A DNA stretch of 64,000 nucleotides from Pelobates cultripes (taxonomy: Eukaryota > Chordata > Amphibia > Anura > Pelobatidae), in NCBI GenBank assembly GCA_933207985.1, contig OW240917.1:109020692-109084691 (forward strand), given 5' to 3'. Position numbers and translations under genes: made by a program. Below the pieces are notes generated by a model that had not been told where the DNA came from, ran no database searches, and saw only the letters and a list, made by a program, of their open reading frames with translations. Shown here in pieces: positions 1-10,735 of the stretch; the first letter of the stretch is position 1, and each line of letters starts with the position of its first letter.

Positions 1-502
1 CTCTGTGCGACCACCGCCTCTTCCTTCAAACTGCACACGTCACTCACATGACCTTGATTCCATGTGGGGTATAGGATCTCATCATCCTCCACATCATCTT
101 CCATCCACTCCTCAACCCTGCCCTTCTTGCCGGTCTGCACAATGCAGAAAGCCACAGCAGTTGGCACCTGTGTTTTGTCATCATCAGGGACTTGCTGTGG
201 TGGTCCTCGCTTGTCCACATCCTGAAACATAAGCGGTTGTACATCAGTGCACTCAATCTCTTCCACTTCTGGGGAAAGGCTAGGTGGATGGCCCATGGAA
301 ACCCCACCAGCAGAGTCATCAAAAAGCATAAGAGACTGCTGCATGACTTGTGGCTCAGACTGCTTGGCTGATTTGCAAGGGGGTGAAGTCAAAGACAGAC
401 GGCCATTGGCTGCAGGTCCCAACTCTGAGCTTTTAGCTGGGGACCGAGTGGGAGAAAATGTGAAGGAACTGGAGTCACGGTCAGCCACTCAATCTACTAT
501 CA
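1..502 (-). pseudogene. Continuation of the unassigned transposon gene (runs off the left edge)
   Basis: Reading the minus strand from the 14-bp duplication at 489-502, one frame stays open to base 1 (about 160 codons) after an in-frame TGA. The protein is Ser/Pro-rich (motifs SPTRSPAKS and SLTSPPCKSAKQ), then strongly acidic (EVEEIEC, DDDKTQ, EEWMEDDVEDDEIL). It joins the 1186-1393 segment in the same frame once the insert at 503-1171 is removed. An ATG at 345 (MQQSLMLFDDS) is internal. The acidic, low-complexity composition gives no family assignment. A hAT/BED-type or other cut-and-paste transposon accessory region is possible but unproven. The gene is probably dead because of the TGA and the insertion. 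Confidence 0.5.
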
Positions 503-1171
503 AATGCAAAAGAATAATAAGCGCTCTCTGAATGCCACTTTTGAGAAAGCTTCGGCGAAACGCGTCAAGTGAGGAAGAATTTTGGACTTTTATACAGGAC
601 TGGTTTTATAGTTTATTATTCACTTTTTACCTATTGTATTAAAGTATATATATTTTTTAAACTATCCAGTCATTCCTTTTGTCCTCCTTCCTATCCAATA
701 CTGCTTTGCTGCTATACCTGGGTCCACTATATCCCAAGGTGGGGATTATTCCACCTGAAATTCTCCAAACTAGAGCAGGTCGTTGCTCTAGTATATGTAA
801 GTAGGATCATCCACCTTTTTTTTTCACAATATTTTATATTTACGTACTATACCATGTGGTGTATTTTACTCTTGTTTTTCATGTAACGAATATTTACACC
901 TATAAATTCACCAACGGTCTTGAACCTCAAGAAATCCATAGACGGGGATTATTCCGTCCAGGCTCTTAACACCGAGCTGATATAGCTCCTCAAAGTGTGA
1001 GTGTGAATATAACACCTTTGTTCTTGTGGAATTATATCGTTCATACATACTGTACCATTATTTGTATTTTTGTTTCTCTTTTTTTTTTAAGTTACTCTGC
1101 TGGCCAGTATTTCTACAAAACGTATGTACATTTTCTGATTTTTAGCGCTGTTCACCTTTCTATTTTATCTG
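503..1171 (+). mobile_element. 669-bp insert with 14-bp target duplication; Penelope pLTR-like / retrozyme-like
   Basis: The segment is flanked on both sides by TCAATCTACTATCA (489-502 and 1172-1185), and removing it restores one reading frame in the minus-strand transposon gene. The insert is AT-rich and non-coding, with no poly-A tail or diagnostic LINE end. Near its left end it carries a hammerhead-ribozyme-like core (536-571). Hammerhead ribozymes of this minimal type are known from the pseudo-LTRs of Penelope-like elements and from small retrozymes, so this is inferred to be a solo pseudo-LTR or non-autonomous derivative. Penelope-type coding fragments occur elsewhere in the window (8.6, 41.1 and 50.3-51.1 kb). 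Confidence 0.6.
536..571 (+). ncRNA. Decayed minimal hammerhead ribozyme (type I layout)
   Basis: Stem I is CACTT (536-540) pairing with AAGTG (567-571), five perfect pairs. The CUGANGA box is degraded to TTGAGAA (541-547). Stem II is GC-TTCG-GC (549-556), followed by an exact GAAA (557-560). Then comes CGCG and TC (561-566), so the palindrome ACGCGT forms a very short stem III that could pair between two copies, as in minimal hammerheads that act as dimers. The cleavage site would follow the C at 566. The substitutions in the CUGANGA box should abolish activity. Known family: hammerheads of Penelope-like elements and retrozymes. Confidence 0.55.
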
Positions 1172-1185
1172 TCAATCTACTATCA

Positions 1186-1393
1186 CCTGTACTTGTTCTG
1201 GCCTCACCATTCGTAGAGCGGCATTTGGGCATACCAAATAACGCTGAAGGTTCTGTCGCCTACTCGCACATGAGGAAGGTGTTTCACTTGTGCGTGTAGC
1301 TGGCAAAGATTGACCACGTCCTCTCCCTGCAACAAGAGCTCCACCAACACCAGCAGCACCACGACCACGTCCCTTATTTGACGCTCTCCTCAT
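1186..1393 (-). pseudogene. N-terminal part of an unassigned DNA-transposon gene
   Basis: The minus-strand frame starts with ATG at 1393 and opens with an Arg/Gly-rich segment (three short RGRG runs in the first 27 residues). A Pro/Ser/Thr-rich stretch follows, then a segment ending in VQVIVD. An in-frame TGA follows VIVD, within the left copy of a 14-bp duplication. The same frame continues beyond the 669-bp insert in the segment at 1-502, so the two pieces are one gene broken by the insertion. Tandem ~103-bp repeats lie just upstream of the start, which would fit the 5' region of a mobile element. I do not recognise the family: basic RG-rich N-termini followed by acidic linkers occur in several eukaryotic DNA-transposon proteins. 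No catalytic motif is visible in the window. Confidence 0.5.
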
Positions 1394-1596
1394 TCTTTGC
1401 GTTAACCCACCAAACTAACAGATGGTTTTTGTCAGGCAACAATGTAACCTCCAATAGTCAACATTTAAGTTCACTGACAATAAGGCAGTGCCGGTGTCCT
1501 AAAGAGAAAAAATTTCTAGAGGTCACACAACAGTGTGACAGGTGTAATTAAAACAGTTACTTCGCTGTCTCAAAAAATGTGAATTTGTCAAACAAC

Positions 1597-2400
1597 AATG
1601 TAAGAGTAGTATTTAAGGGTTTTATTGGACTGCAAGAAATGCACCGCAGGCCGCAAATGTTCTATTTAGCACAAAAAAGTGTGATTTTTTTAAACCAATA
1701 ATGTAAGAGTAGTATTTGAGGGTTTTATTGGACTGCAAGAAATGCACCACAGGCCACAAATGTTCTATTTAGCACAAAAAAGTGTGATTTTTTTTAAACC
1801 AACAATGTAACAGTAGTATTTAAGGATTTTATTGGACTGCAAGAAATGCACCGCAGGCCACAAATTTTCTATTTAGCACAAAAAAGTTAGATTTTTTAAA
1901 CTAACAATGTAACTGTAGTATTTAAGGGTTTTATTGGACTGCAAGAAATGCACCGCAGGCTGCAAATGTTCTATTTAGCACAAAAAAGTGTGATTTTTTA
2001 AACCAACAATATAAGAGTAGTATTTAAGGGTTTTATTTGATTGCAAGAAATGCACCGCAGGCCGCAAATGTTCTATTTAGCACAAAAAAGTGTGATTTTT
2101 TTTTAACCCCTTAAGGACACATGACATGTGTGACATGTCATGATTCCCTTTAATTCCAGAAGTTTGGTCCTTGAGGGGTTAAACCAACAATGTAACAGTA
2201 GTATTCAAGGGTTTTATTGGACTGCAAGAAATGCACCGCAGGCCGCAAATGTACTGTTTAGCACCAAAAAGAAAATGTGAATTTTTCAAAGTGCGATGTA
2301 ACCACAGTATTTGACGGCTCTATTTGACTGTCAGATATGAAGTGCACGCCTCAAATTTACTTTTTAGCACCAAAAAAATTTGAATTAGTCAACTTAAATT
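1597..2400. repeat. ~103-bp tandem repeat, about 7 units
   Basis: Units begin near 1597, 1700, 1804, 1906, 2008, 2189 and 2295, each with a core like AATGTAACAGTAGTATTTAA followed by a TTTTATTGGACTGCAAGAAATG block. Spacing is 102-106 bp once the 80-bp insert at 2103-2182 is removed. The last unit is the most diverged. The array sits just upstream of the minus-strand transposon gene start (1393) and may be part of that element's 5' region. Confidence 0.85.
2103..2182. mobile_element. 80-bp TTAA-flanked palindromic miniature element (copy 1)
   Basis: TTAA at both ends, with near-perfect terminal inverted repeats (CCCCTTAAGGAC / GTCCTTGAGGGG). The internal palindrome ACATGACATGTGTGACATGT gives hairpin potential. 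It interrupts one unit of the ~103-bp tandem array. A near-identical copy of exactly the same length lies at 33858-33937. TTAA target use is typical of piggyBac-type transposition; the family name is inferred. Confidence 0.85.
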
Positions 2401-4960
2401 TGAATGAGCCCTCCGCCATGTACTCTTTACTCTTAATTGGAATTATCTACAATAACTATCTACTAGTTATTCACTTATTTACAATTTTAGACAGTTCCTT
2501 AGAACACACACAAAAACTGCATTTTGATGGTGAGTATGAAGTATAAATCAGAAGACAAGAATTGTTAAATGATCGTTGAGTATCTGGATCTTAAAACCTT
2601 GAACTTGCCAAACAGAAGGTAAATCCATGTAGCTTTGACTCTCCAATGGTACCCTGCTTTCGATTATACAGAGGATTGCAGCAGTTTATTGTCCTGCTGT
2701 TGGGGGCTTCTACATGATGAAACTAATAGACTTGTGCATTCGGTTTCAAATAAATTTGGATTCATTCAATTTTTAGGTGATCAGTAAATCATCGTAATTC
2801 TGCAACTCTGAAATTCCATTTGGATGTATCATGATAAAAAAGGGCAATTTTGGGAATATGATAGCTGCTCCTACTGTGAGACTCGTGAGATGGCTAGGCT
2901 ACTACTGTGCACAGCCACTGCTATTGCCACTTACACCAACTTTAATTCACTGATTTAGAATGATTTAACTGATTTTTTTATATCTTGTGAGAGACAGATC
3001 ATTTGATTTGCAGCAGTGTACTTCAGTGCAACGTATACTTGTGCTTTGCAGATTTCAATATGGTGTGGGACAGTTTATTTCACAAGTAAATGTTACCTGC
3101 CTGATAGCCACTAGGCTAGACTATATGTTAGCTGTTCTTGCATTGCCGTGCACTATAGGCATATTTTTGGTACCACTTTGATTTGTACAAATCATTTTTC
3201 CCAAAATGATTACATGGAGAAAAAAAGTATCCAAACCAAAACACTACATGGACAAAATTCAGTCTGTAGGAACCAAAAAATGTTTTCAGGCAAATTTATT
3301 TGCTATGCACAGGTATAGAAACTAATGATTTGCTTTTGTACAAAGGGCTTCTTCTTTGCTAATTATCCCATATAAAATCCAACTATTTAAGTGTTGATCC
3401 TCATATACCACTTTAAAATGGAACTTTAACCCACAGGGCAATAGCAGCAAGACCAATTGGCCTGCTACAGCCATTCCAATTGCCCCTTTTGTTTTATAAT
3501 TCCTTGTTCAATTTTATTAATTGATTTAATGATGAGTCCGTGAACCCCACATCCATTTTAAAATTAAAGTTTACAATTAGTGTTTTAATGTGGCAGTGGC
3601 TTAGGATAGCAATGATACGTCTGATTATAATATGTTTAACTAAGTACATATTATACATCCCCTATAATGTAATGCCAGTTGTAAAACTGAGTAAACCTAT
3701 TAGAAGTACAGTATTTACTGTATATAAAATTGTTACATTTACTTTGAATTATAAAATATAAGGGAGTTTGGCATGGTTCACAATTTGCAATATTGAATTA
3801 TATGGTTTATTTAGAAAAACTGAATCAATCAAATTTAAGCAAAATAATATTGTTCAATCAACTTCAGTAAAATATGTCTCCAACAAGCATGCCAGTGTTT
3901 AAAATAATCTAATTTAACTAAAGAAATGTAAATTCATGAAGATATTGTGGCTGTACAGAAATGGTAAAACCCCTGCTGTGTTTTAAAGTTGTGTTGCAAT
4001 ACAAGCAAATTCAAGAACACTTTCATGTTAAATGTCTATGGGTAATGTTAGTAATATTACACAGATTGATCAAATTTATCAAAGTTAACAAATGCATAGA
4101 ATATTACATTACATAGGATCTACAGGCAAATATACAAATATAAATAAATCATATTTTTATTAAAGGAACAATCTAGGATTCTAGGATTAGTGTTGAGTTC
4201 CACCCATTTGCTAAAGAATTATAGTTAATGCTTGAAAAAAAAAAAGATAAAAGAAAGAAAAATGGAAAAAAATACTAGCCTCTGAATAGTCTTTGTTTGA
4301 AGCAAATTCCAGAGACCACTCAGATCATCTTGATTTTTCCAAAGGGAGTTCAAAAGCATTCATAATTCATCCCAGGAAGCACTTACTATACACTCCCGTT
4401 GAGTATATGTGAGTTAAATGCGTATTTCCAATAAGCCTACCTTAGTAAGGGTTTATGGGATGCATGTAGCTTTACTTTCAGCTGCCTCTCTCTCTCTGCA
4501 ACATGTGGAGCTATTATCCTGACTTCATGCAATGAAATCAGGATGACATTTTCATGGTCATCTATTAGACGTCTTCTTGTACCTTAGGTGCCAGCTGTCT
4601 CCCTAGATAAAGATTTTTTTCTAATAAGCCATTCACAAGTAGAACACTTCCACTATAATCACGGTTTAAAAATATCACTAAATTCAGAGTGAAACATCTA
4701 TAGATCTAATCAAAATAAGCGGAAGCTGCAATCACACACTAAGAGGGCCTAACACTTATGGTGCAGTTATGCCAGAATCACTTTCAGCAGGTATAATTGT
4801 ATGTTATTTTTCTTGCATTGTTTGATTGTCTGATTACATTTTACCTGGACCCTATATGGAAAATGTGAGTATAATCACCTTGTTTTAAGGAAAAGATTAT
4901 ATGACTATACAAAATACAGATTAAGGAACAGCTAAAAACATGAAAAAAAATACTGTTTTA
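2401..4960. other. AT-rich non-coding stretch
   Basis: I see no coding homology, terminal repeats or RNA gene. Short ORFs (for example 2987-3181 and 3540-3761) have no recognisable motifs and AT-rich composition. A short CT run lies near 4488-4496. Confidence 0.5.
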
Positions 4961-4964
4961 AATT

Positions 4965-5056
4965 TTACAAAGCTACTTAAAATCACATATCTTAGCAAAC
5001 AAATATGGGGATTCGCACACCATATGGCCATAGTGTGATAAGACCACTACTAGCCT
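4965..5056 (+). repeat. Dispersed repeat, copy 1 (pair with 29753-29842)
   Basis: About 85 bp beginning CTTAAAATCACATATC and running through AACAAATATGGGGATTC and TATGGCCATA. It matches 29753-29842 in the same orientation with scattered substitutions. The family is not identified. The flanks differ, so the match marks one end or a conserved core of an old transposon. Confidence 0.6.
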
Positions 5057-5880
5057 ACATCAATTTTAACATGGGAAATTAGATTAACATGCTAACTGTA
5101 ATACTCACTGATTAAACTGCTTCCAGAGACTCTCCTAAGAGAATGCTTACCACTGGTCATCTCCAAATGGACACCAATAGTGAATGTGTGGGGTGCTCAG
5201 CCCAAGAGGAATCTGATCTCAATTCCAAATCTACACAGAAAACCTAGGCATACCATACTAGTAATTTCTCCAGTGTATCCATACATTAACCTGGATATAA
5301 GACCTGGGAAAATACTCTCTAGAATTCTCTACTGGTTTCTCCTAAACTTGGTGTTCTTTTCAAGACAGCAATAGTGATAATGGTGGGCACTTCATGTGAT
5401 TTGACCAAATGATAATATTTTTAATTAAGCTGGAGTTTTTTTTTTTTTGTTTTTTTTTAATTATATGGCATAAACATACAACAGAGGTTAATATTACAAG
5501 TTACAGTGTTAAGGTTTTACAGTTGTTAAGAAACCCATTTGCTGTATCACGTGACATGAGAACCGGATTCAGAGAAGGACTGTGGCTACTGTGCAAACTC
5601 CAATATCCTAGATAAATGGCTGGCCTTTAGGTTTCCTGCGTGAAAAATCTTCACAACGTTTCTCTAGGTTCACAGTTTCCTTATGTATAGTTTGTGTGTA
5701 TAAGGCTGTAGGGTTTGTATAGGGACTTTATTAAATGAATAATTAAATTTAAAAAAGTCCATATACAAACATTATTATCCCTTCACTCTTCCCTGTTGTT
5801 ACCTTGAGGGAGGGGGGTATGCTGATCAATCGTGCTCCAGTGTGCTGGGAATCTGGTCTGTGACTCTGCTAAGTCAGATG
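5057..5880. other. Non-coding stretch
   Basis: No recognisable gene. A T-rich run lies at 5440-5458. ORFs at 5180-5374 and 5409-5615 lack motifs. Confidence 0.4.
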
Positions 5881-6430
5881 CACACAGTTACACATAAAAT
5901 GCAAGCACTGTCAAATACAGCCAAAAGCACACATTCCCAGACACATATTTACACATACAATCACACACAGTTATATGCAGACTGTCACATACACATACTT
6001 ACAGTTAAAGGTAACTACACACAATCACACACACACAGCTACAGGCAGTCATACACACAGTTACAGGCAGACAGTCATATACACATATTCACACACAGGT
6101 AGAAGCAGTAACACACAGACACAGTCAGACAGTCACACACACAGACACAGTCAGACAGTCACACACACTGTCACTAGGAGACAGTCACACTCACAGGAAG
6201 ACAGCAATATATGTGCAGGCAGACAGTCACACGGTTATAGACAATCACACACACACAAAGTCACAGGCAAACAGTCTTGCACACAGTTACAGGCAGTCAT
6301 ACATACAGTTGCAGACAGTCTAACAAACAGCCACAGGCTAACAGTCACACAAAATGTTATTGGCAGATAGTCACACACAAAGTTACAGGCAGTTACACAC
6401 ATGGTTACAGACAGTCACAAACATAGTCAA
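5881..6430. repeat. CA-rich imperfect minisatellite
   Basis: Irregular units of roughly 18-24 bp built on CACACACAGTTACAGGCAG and CAGACAGTCACACA. Two overlapping ORFs here (5842-6102 and 5975-6370) translate only the repeat (runs of THSYRQ / SHTHR) and are not genes. Confidence 0.85.
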
Positions 6431-7030
6431 AGGCCATAATTTGTGGCACAATTTAAGTTCCCAATTGTGGATATTTACCAAACACAAAAACATGTCCACA
6501 AGCAGCTATAAACTGGAAGTATAACCCAATGTATACAATGTAAAGGAAAAAAATGGTTCCCTTCAAGTAAACTTGGTATTACATTAGTTTTTATTTAAAT
6601 TGCTTTAAATTTAGACATGTGCAGAATGAAACATTTCAGTTTTTCCAAACCACTTTTTTTGAATTTTTATTGCAGGCAGGGCTCACTTGTTCATTAAACC
6701 ACAGCCACACACTGTGTATATAACTGAGGCAATTTGCAAACTACAAACAGTGATACTGCAAATAAAAAAAAACTAATCTTTTCTTAGAAACAAAATGTAA
6801 ATAAATCACAAATCAATAAAAAAAAAGTTCTAAATTAGTGAATCAAAGTGGGTGTATGTGGCACTGACAATAGAATGTAGACGTTTTTTGGGTAGATATC
6901 TGCTTGGGGCAAACACAAATGGAAATCAAGTATTGGTTGGCATATGTTATAAACCATGTAATAATGATAATCTGCTATAAGAAAATAAAATTGGGAAAAC
7001 TGCACATCTGGGTAACATGGTAATTATTGG
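6431..7030. other. AT-rich non-coding stretch upstream of a LINE fragment
   Basis: No supported gene. The 3' part (from about 6900) may be very decayed LINE endonuclease sequence leading into the CR1-like copy. Confidence 0.35.
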
Positions 7031-8530
7031 AGATTTTTTATTATCTGGGCATAAATGGATCGAGGGAACTAGTAATCAGAAAGGAAAATCAGGCTTTTGA
7101 ACATGTTAAATAAAACCATCATATCACAACTGGTTCAAGCACCAACTAGAAAAGGATGATTGTCTGGTTATAACAACATTGTTGATCATTTGACAAACAT
7201 TTTAGTAGGAGAGCACTTGGGAAATAGTGATCACAATATGGTGTCTTTTGAAATAAACTCAAAAAAGCAAATGCACATAGGGCAGGGGTGGGCAATCTTC
7301 GGCCCTCCAGATGTTATGGACTACATCTCCCTTGATGCTTTGCTAGCATTATGACCCTAAGAACATTATGGGAGATGTAGTCCAAAACATCTGGAGGGCC
7401 GAAGATTGCACACCCCTGACATAGGGTATACTAAAACATATGATTTTCAAAAGGCAAATTTGGATATCAGGACAGCTTTACAACATGTTAACTGGTATAA
7501 TTTTTTTTTTGTGAAAAAAAGTGGATACATGGAATATCGTCAATCAAGAGAGCAAAACAAACGCCTACATTTCTGTTAATTCTAAAAAAATTAAGATGAA
7601 AGTGTAGGTACACTGAAGACAAATATGGGTGTGTTAGTTAATGAAGACCAGGAAAGGCAGAAATTTTAAATAACTATTTTTCCTCAGTATATTTAGGTGG
7701 AACCAATGGCAAGAGATAGGCAAATGACTGCTGCAAAAAAAAAACTTGCAGAAAAATTGTGATTGGATGACTCAAGACAAGGTGCTGCAGCAACGAAAAA
7801 AGTTAATGCAAACAAGGCTCTTGGGCCTGTCGGTATTCACCCATGAGTACTTAAGGAGCTAAGAGTGTAAAAAGGTAAACCTCTGTTTTTAATCTTTCAG
7901 AATTATTTTCTTTCAGGATTTATGGGGATTGGAGAAATTGGAGGAAAACAGTTGTAGTTGCTATATTCAAAAAGGATTAAAAATATTTGCTTGGAAATTA
8001 TAGACATGTGAGCTTAAATTCTGTGGTTCGGGATGTATTTAAAAGGTTAATAAGGGATAAGATAAATGAATCCATTGGGAAGAACAAAGTTATTGGGAAA
8101 AAATCAGCATGGTGTTATGAAACATAGGTCATATCAGACCTGCTTAATTGCATTCTACAAAGAAGTAAGTAGAAATATAGATCAGGGAGTTGCAGTGGAT
8201 GTCATCCACTTGGATTTTGCACACAATAGGTTAGTGTTCAAACTAAAAGAAACTGGTCCAGAAGATTCTTGATTCTTGGGCAGAACCTTGGTTTAAAGAC
8301 ATAGTACAGAAAGTTGTAATCAATGGCAAATTTTAAAGATGGAAAAAAAATTGTAAGTGGTGTCTCTGTTCTTACACAGCTTTGATCGAATAATTTGAGC
8401 AGGATGTTACTTCACTATCATTAGATAGATAGATTGAGGAAATGGGCACTCAAATGGAAGATGGCATTTCATGTAGATAAATGCAAAGTTATGCACTTTT
8501 GGGGTAGAGTATGCACAAGCAACTTACTTA
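7031..8530 (+). pseudogene. Decayed CR1-like LINE ORF2 (endonuclease end to RT), copy A
   Basis: Fragments in shifting plus-strand frames follow the order of a non-LTR retrotransposon ORF2. The endonuclease C-terminus is at 7160-7260 (LGNSDHNMVSFEI). A linker region with INSKK and a YF...VY pattern lies at 7560-7700. The RT N-terminal block is at 7820-7860 (GIHP, stop, LKEL), with NYRHVSL-like residues near 7990-8020. At 8066-8272 QHGVMKHRSYQTCLIAFYKE and the catalytic-block start VDVIHLDFA are visible. A KW..F.VDKCKVMHF stretch is at 8440-8500. Many stops and frameshifts show it is dead. CR1-superfamily assignment is from these motifs; copy B at 9935-10735 is the same subfamily. A hAT miniature (7283-7418) interrupts it. 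Confidence 0.75.
7283..7418. mobile_element. 136-bp hAT-type miniature element with 8-bp TSD
   Basis: Terminal inverted repeats are CAGGGGTGGGCAATC and GATTGCACACCCCTG. Both flanks carry ACATAGGG (7275-7282 and 7419-7426), a perfect 8-bp duplication as made by hAT transposases. The arms are almost entirely self-complementary (GGAGATGTAGTCC motif on both sides), so the element folds into one long hairpin. It sits within a decayed LINE endonuclease and so is younger than it. Confidence 0.92.
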
Positions 8531-8562
8531 CATAGCTTACTTAGCTTTCCATAAATATATTG

Positions 8563-8784
8563 TCATAACTGGGAGCTCATACCCAACAGTTGTACAGAGT
8601 ACTTACCTTCGAACCAGAAGTAGTTGTGGGTCAGGATGAAACCAATAGAGTCGAGAATACATTTTGCTTTATTTTGATCAATTCCTGCATCCTTTTCAAG
8701 AACCTTCTGTATAGCTGCCATACCTAAAGAGTGATCAATAGTTGCATAGAGAGAATTAACATCCATCATGACCCACACACACAT
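8563..8784 (-). pseudogene. Penelope-like element reverse-transcriptase fragment
   Basis: The 73-residue minus-strand ORF contains MDVNSLYATIDHSLGMAAI and a later FILTHNYFWFEGKY block. These match the RT fingers/palm region of Penelope-like elements, where a D-x-x-x-LY-x-x-I-x-H motif is followed by a ...NYF.F..KYY.Q..G motif. The conserved GTAMG-type block that should follow is lost (the ORF ends in LLGMSSQL). No GIY-YIG domain is attached here. It is truncated on both sides and dead. Related fragments are at 41085-41340 and 50288-51067. Confidence 0.75.
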
Positions 8785-8789
8785 AATAT

Positions 8790-9934
8790 TGTATTAACTA
8801 CTACACTATAAGTTTTTTTCTCCCTGTGTTTTCTTCATATTCCTTCATATACAAATCATCCAAGATTACTTTTTGATTTACATTTTATTAAACCTTTTTA
8901 AGGTAATAATTTATTATACATTTTGCTCTTAATTATGTGCAAACACTTTGCTTTTCATTATTTGCGCCAAAGAGATTTATCACACACACAACCTCGTTGG
9001 CTATTACACGCTCACCCACTGGTTCATATATACACACACTTACTATTTCTTATCATTGTTCAACATGAGTCCTGCCAGGTTTTGCTGTGCAATTGAAGCT
9101 GCCCTTCTCTCTTCAAGGCACTTGGCCGCCGGGATATGATGTCATGTATCGCAGCGGCCTTCAGCTCATAATGCGATGCTGCAACTGTTTCTTGCTGCTC
9201 CCATCTGCTCTGGGGCTGCATACTTTATTTCCCTCTACTTTGTGCTCCCACCTCCTGCTTGTCACCTGGACAGTATACAGAGAAAGACAAATAGGTCAAT
9301 AGGAACATAAAAGTCTAGAAAAGAGTTCCCTCTCAAAAATACATAGAAAATAAATAAACATATTGCTCTAGTAATCAAAATAATGAGAGACTACAAAACA
9401 CATATTTAAAAAGCCTATTGGCTATACTGCAAGATTGGGGCAGGTAACAAAATTCTAACGTAATACGGTACTATAACGATAGACTAGCAATTATACAAAA
9501 ATAATCCATAAATAATCTGAATGCCATTTCACAGACCAAGCAATTCTCCAAGTCTGATACAAGGTTACCGTTGATGCCCAAAAGAGCCTAAGAAAATTGT
9601 CTCAAATGGTCAAATATAAAATTTAAACTAAATGAGTATAATCTGGAGATCTTTGCACCCCTTGGGCCAGTACACCCTAAAGCAGACTCATGTGCCGCCT
9701 TATGGTAGCGTCGGCTCTGTTTACTGCACATACTTTTTCCTCTTTATTGGTCAGTTGTTACTTGATCTGTGAATAAAATCAACATTTAGTGTCTGCCCCC
9801 TTGCTATCAATCATCTTTTTGGGTTAGGCAGCCCTTTTGTCCAACATAATAAACTAAGCTGCTTAACTGCACCAGGGGAAAAAAGACAGCCACCTCTCCA
9901 TTCCATCCCAATTGTTTCTAGTACTCTGAGTCAA
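8790..9934. other. Non-coding stretch between retroelement fragments
   Basis: No recognisable coding sequence. Short ORFs at 8948-9139 and 9087-9302 have no motifs. The segment 8790-9060 is T-rich and could be untranslated sequence of the adjacent Penelope fragment (inference). Confidence 0.35.
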
Positions 9935-10735
9935 CATATTGACTGGCATAAACTCCTTAGTCAAAAAAGCACTGAGGATAAATGGAAACTCTTCAAACAT
10001 ATATCACAAAGGTACATTTCTCAGTATGTACCATTGGGTAATACATTTAAAATAAACAAATTTAAACCAATGTGGCTTAGTAGAGAAGTAAAACAAGAGA
10101 TTAAAAATAAGAAAAGGGCATTTAAAGCATTTCAATTGGACAAATCAGAGGCATCCAATAATTGCTAGCCAAAGAATGCAAAACCAATTCGCAAATTTTT
10201 TTCAAGTACATCAATTCTAAAAAACAAAAAATATTTAAGTGTAGGTTCAGTGGAAACAGAGATTGATGTTAGTAAATTAAGACCAGTAAAAGGCAGAAAT
10301 TTAAAAAAACTATTTTTCTTCAGTATATATAAATGAGGATCCTATGGCAAGAGATATGCAAATGGTTGCTGCAAAACACTTGCAGATAGCTTGTGATTAG
10401 ATAAGTCGAGACAAGGTGCTACAGCAATGAAAGAAAATTAATGTAAATAAAGCTCTGGTGCCTGATGGTATTCACCCATGAGTACTTAAGGAGCTAAGTA
10501 GGGAAATAAGTGAACCTCTGTATTTAATCTTTCAAGATTCTTTTGTTTCATGTATTGTACTGGAGGATTGTAGTAAGGCAGACGTCGTTCCTTTATTTAA
10601 AAATGGTTCAAAGTCCTTGCCTGGAAATTATAGACCTGTGATCTTAACTTCTGTGACTGGGAAAATATTTGAAGGGCTATTAAGGGATAACATTTAGGAA
10701 TTAATTGAAAATAACTTTCTTATTAGCAATACTGT
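9935..10735 (+). pseudogene. Decayed CR1-like LINE ORF2, copy B
   Basis: Shares order and sequence with copy A (7031-8530). The linker between endonuclease and RT (KFKPMWLSREVKQEIKNKKR at about 10058-10120) is followed by a YINSKKQK segment near 10210. A PDGIHP block with a stop is at 10460-10485. The RT motif PGNYRPVILTSVTGK-like sequence is at 10618-10665. The copy ends at about 10730, where a foldback repeat begins. Multiple stops and frameshifts are present. Nucleotide identity to copy A is plain, for example the block encoding stop-LKELS followed by the EPLYLIFQ-type region. Confidence 0.72.

Noticed and set aside
5842..6370. Two overlapping ORFs rich in Thr-His-Ser
   Set aside because: They translate a CA-rich minisatellite in two frames.
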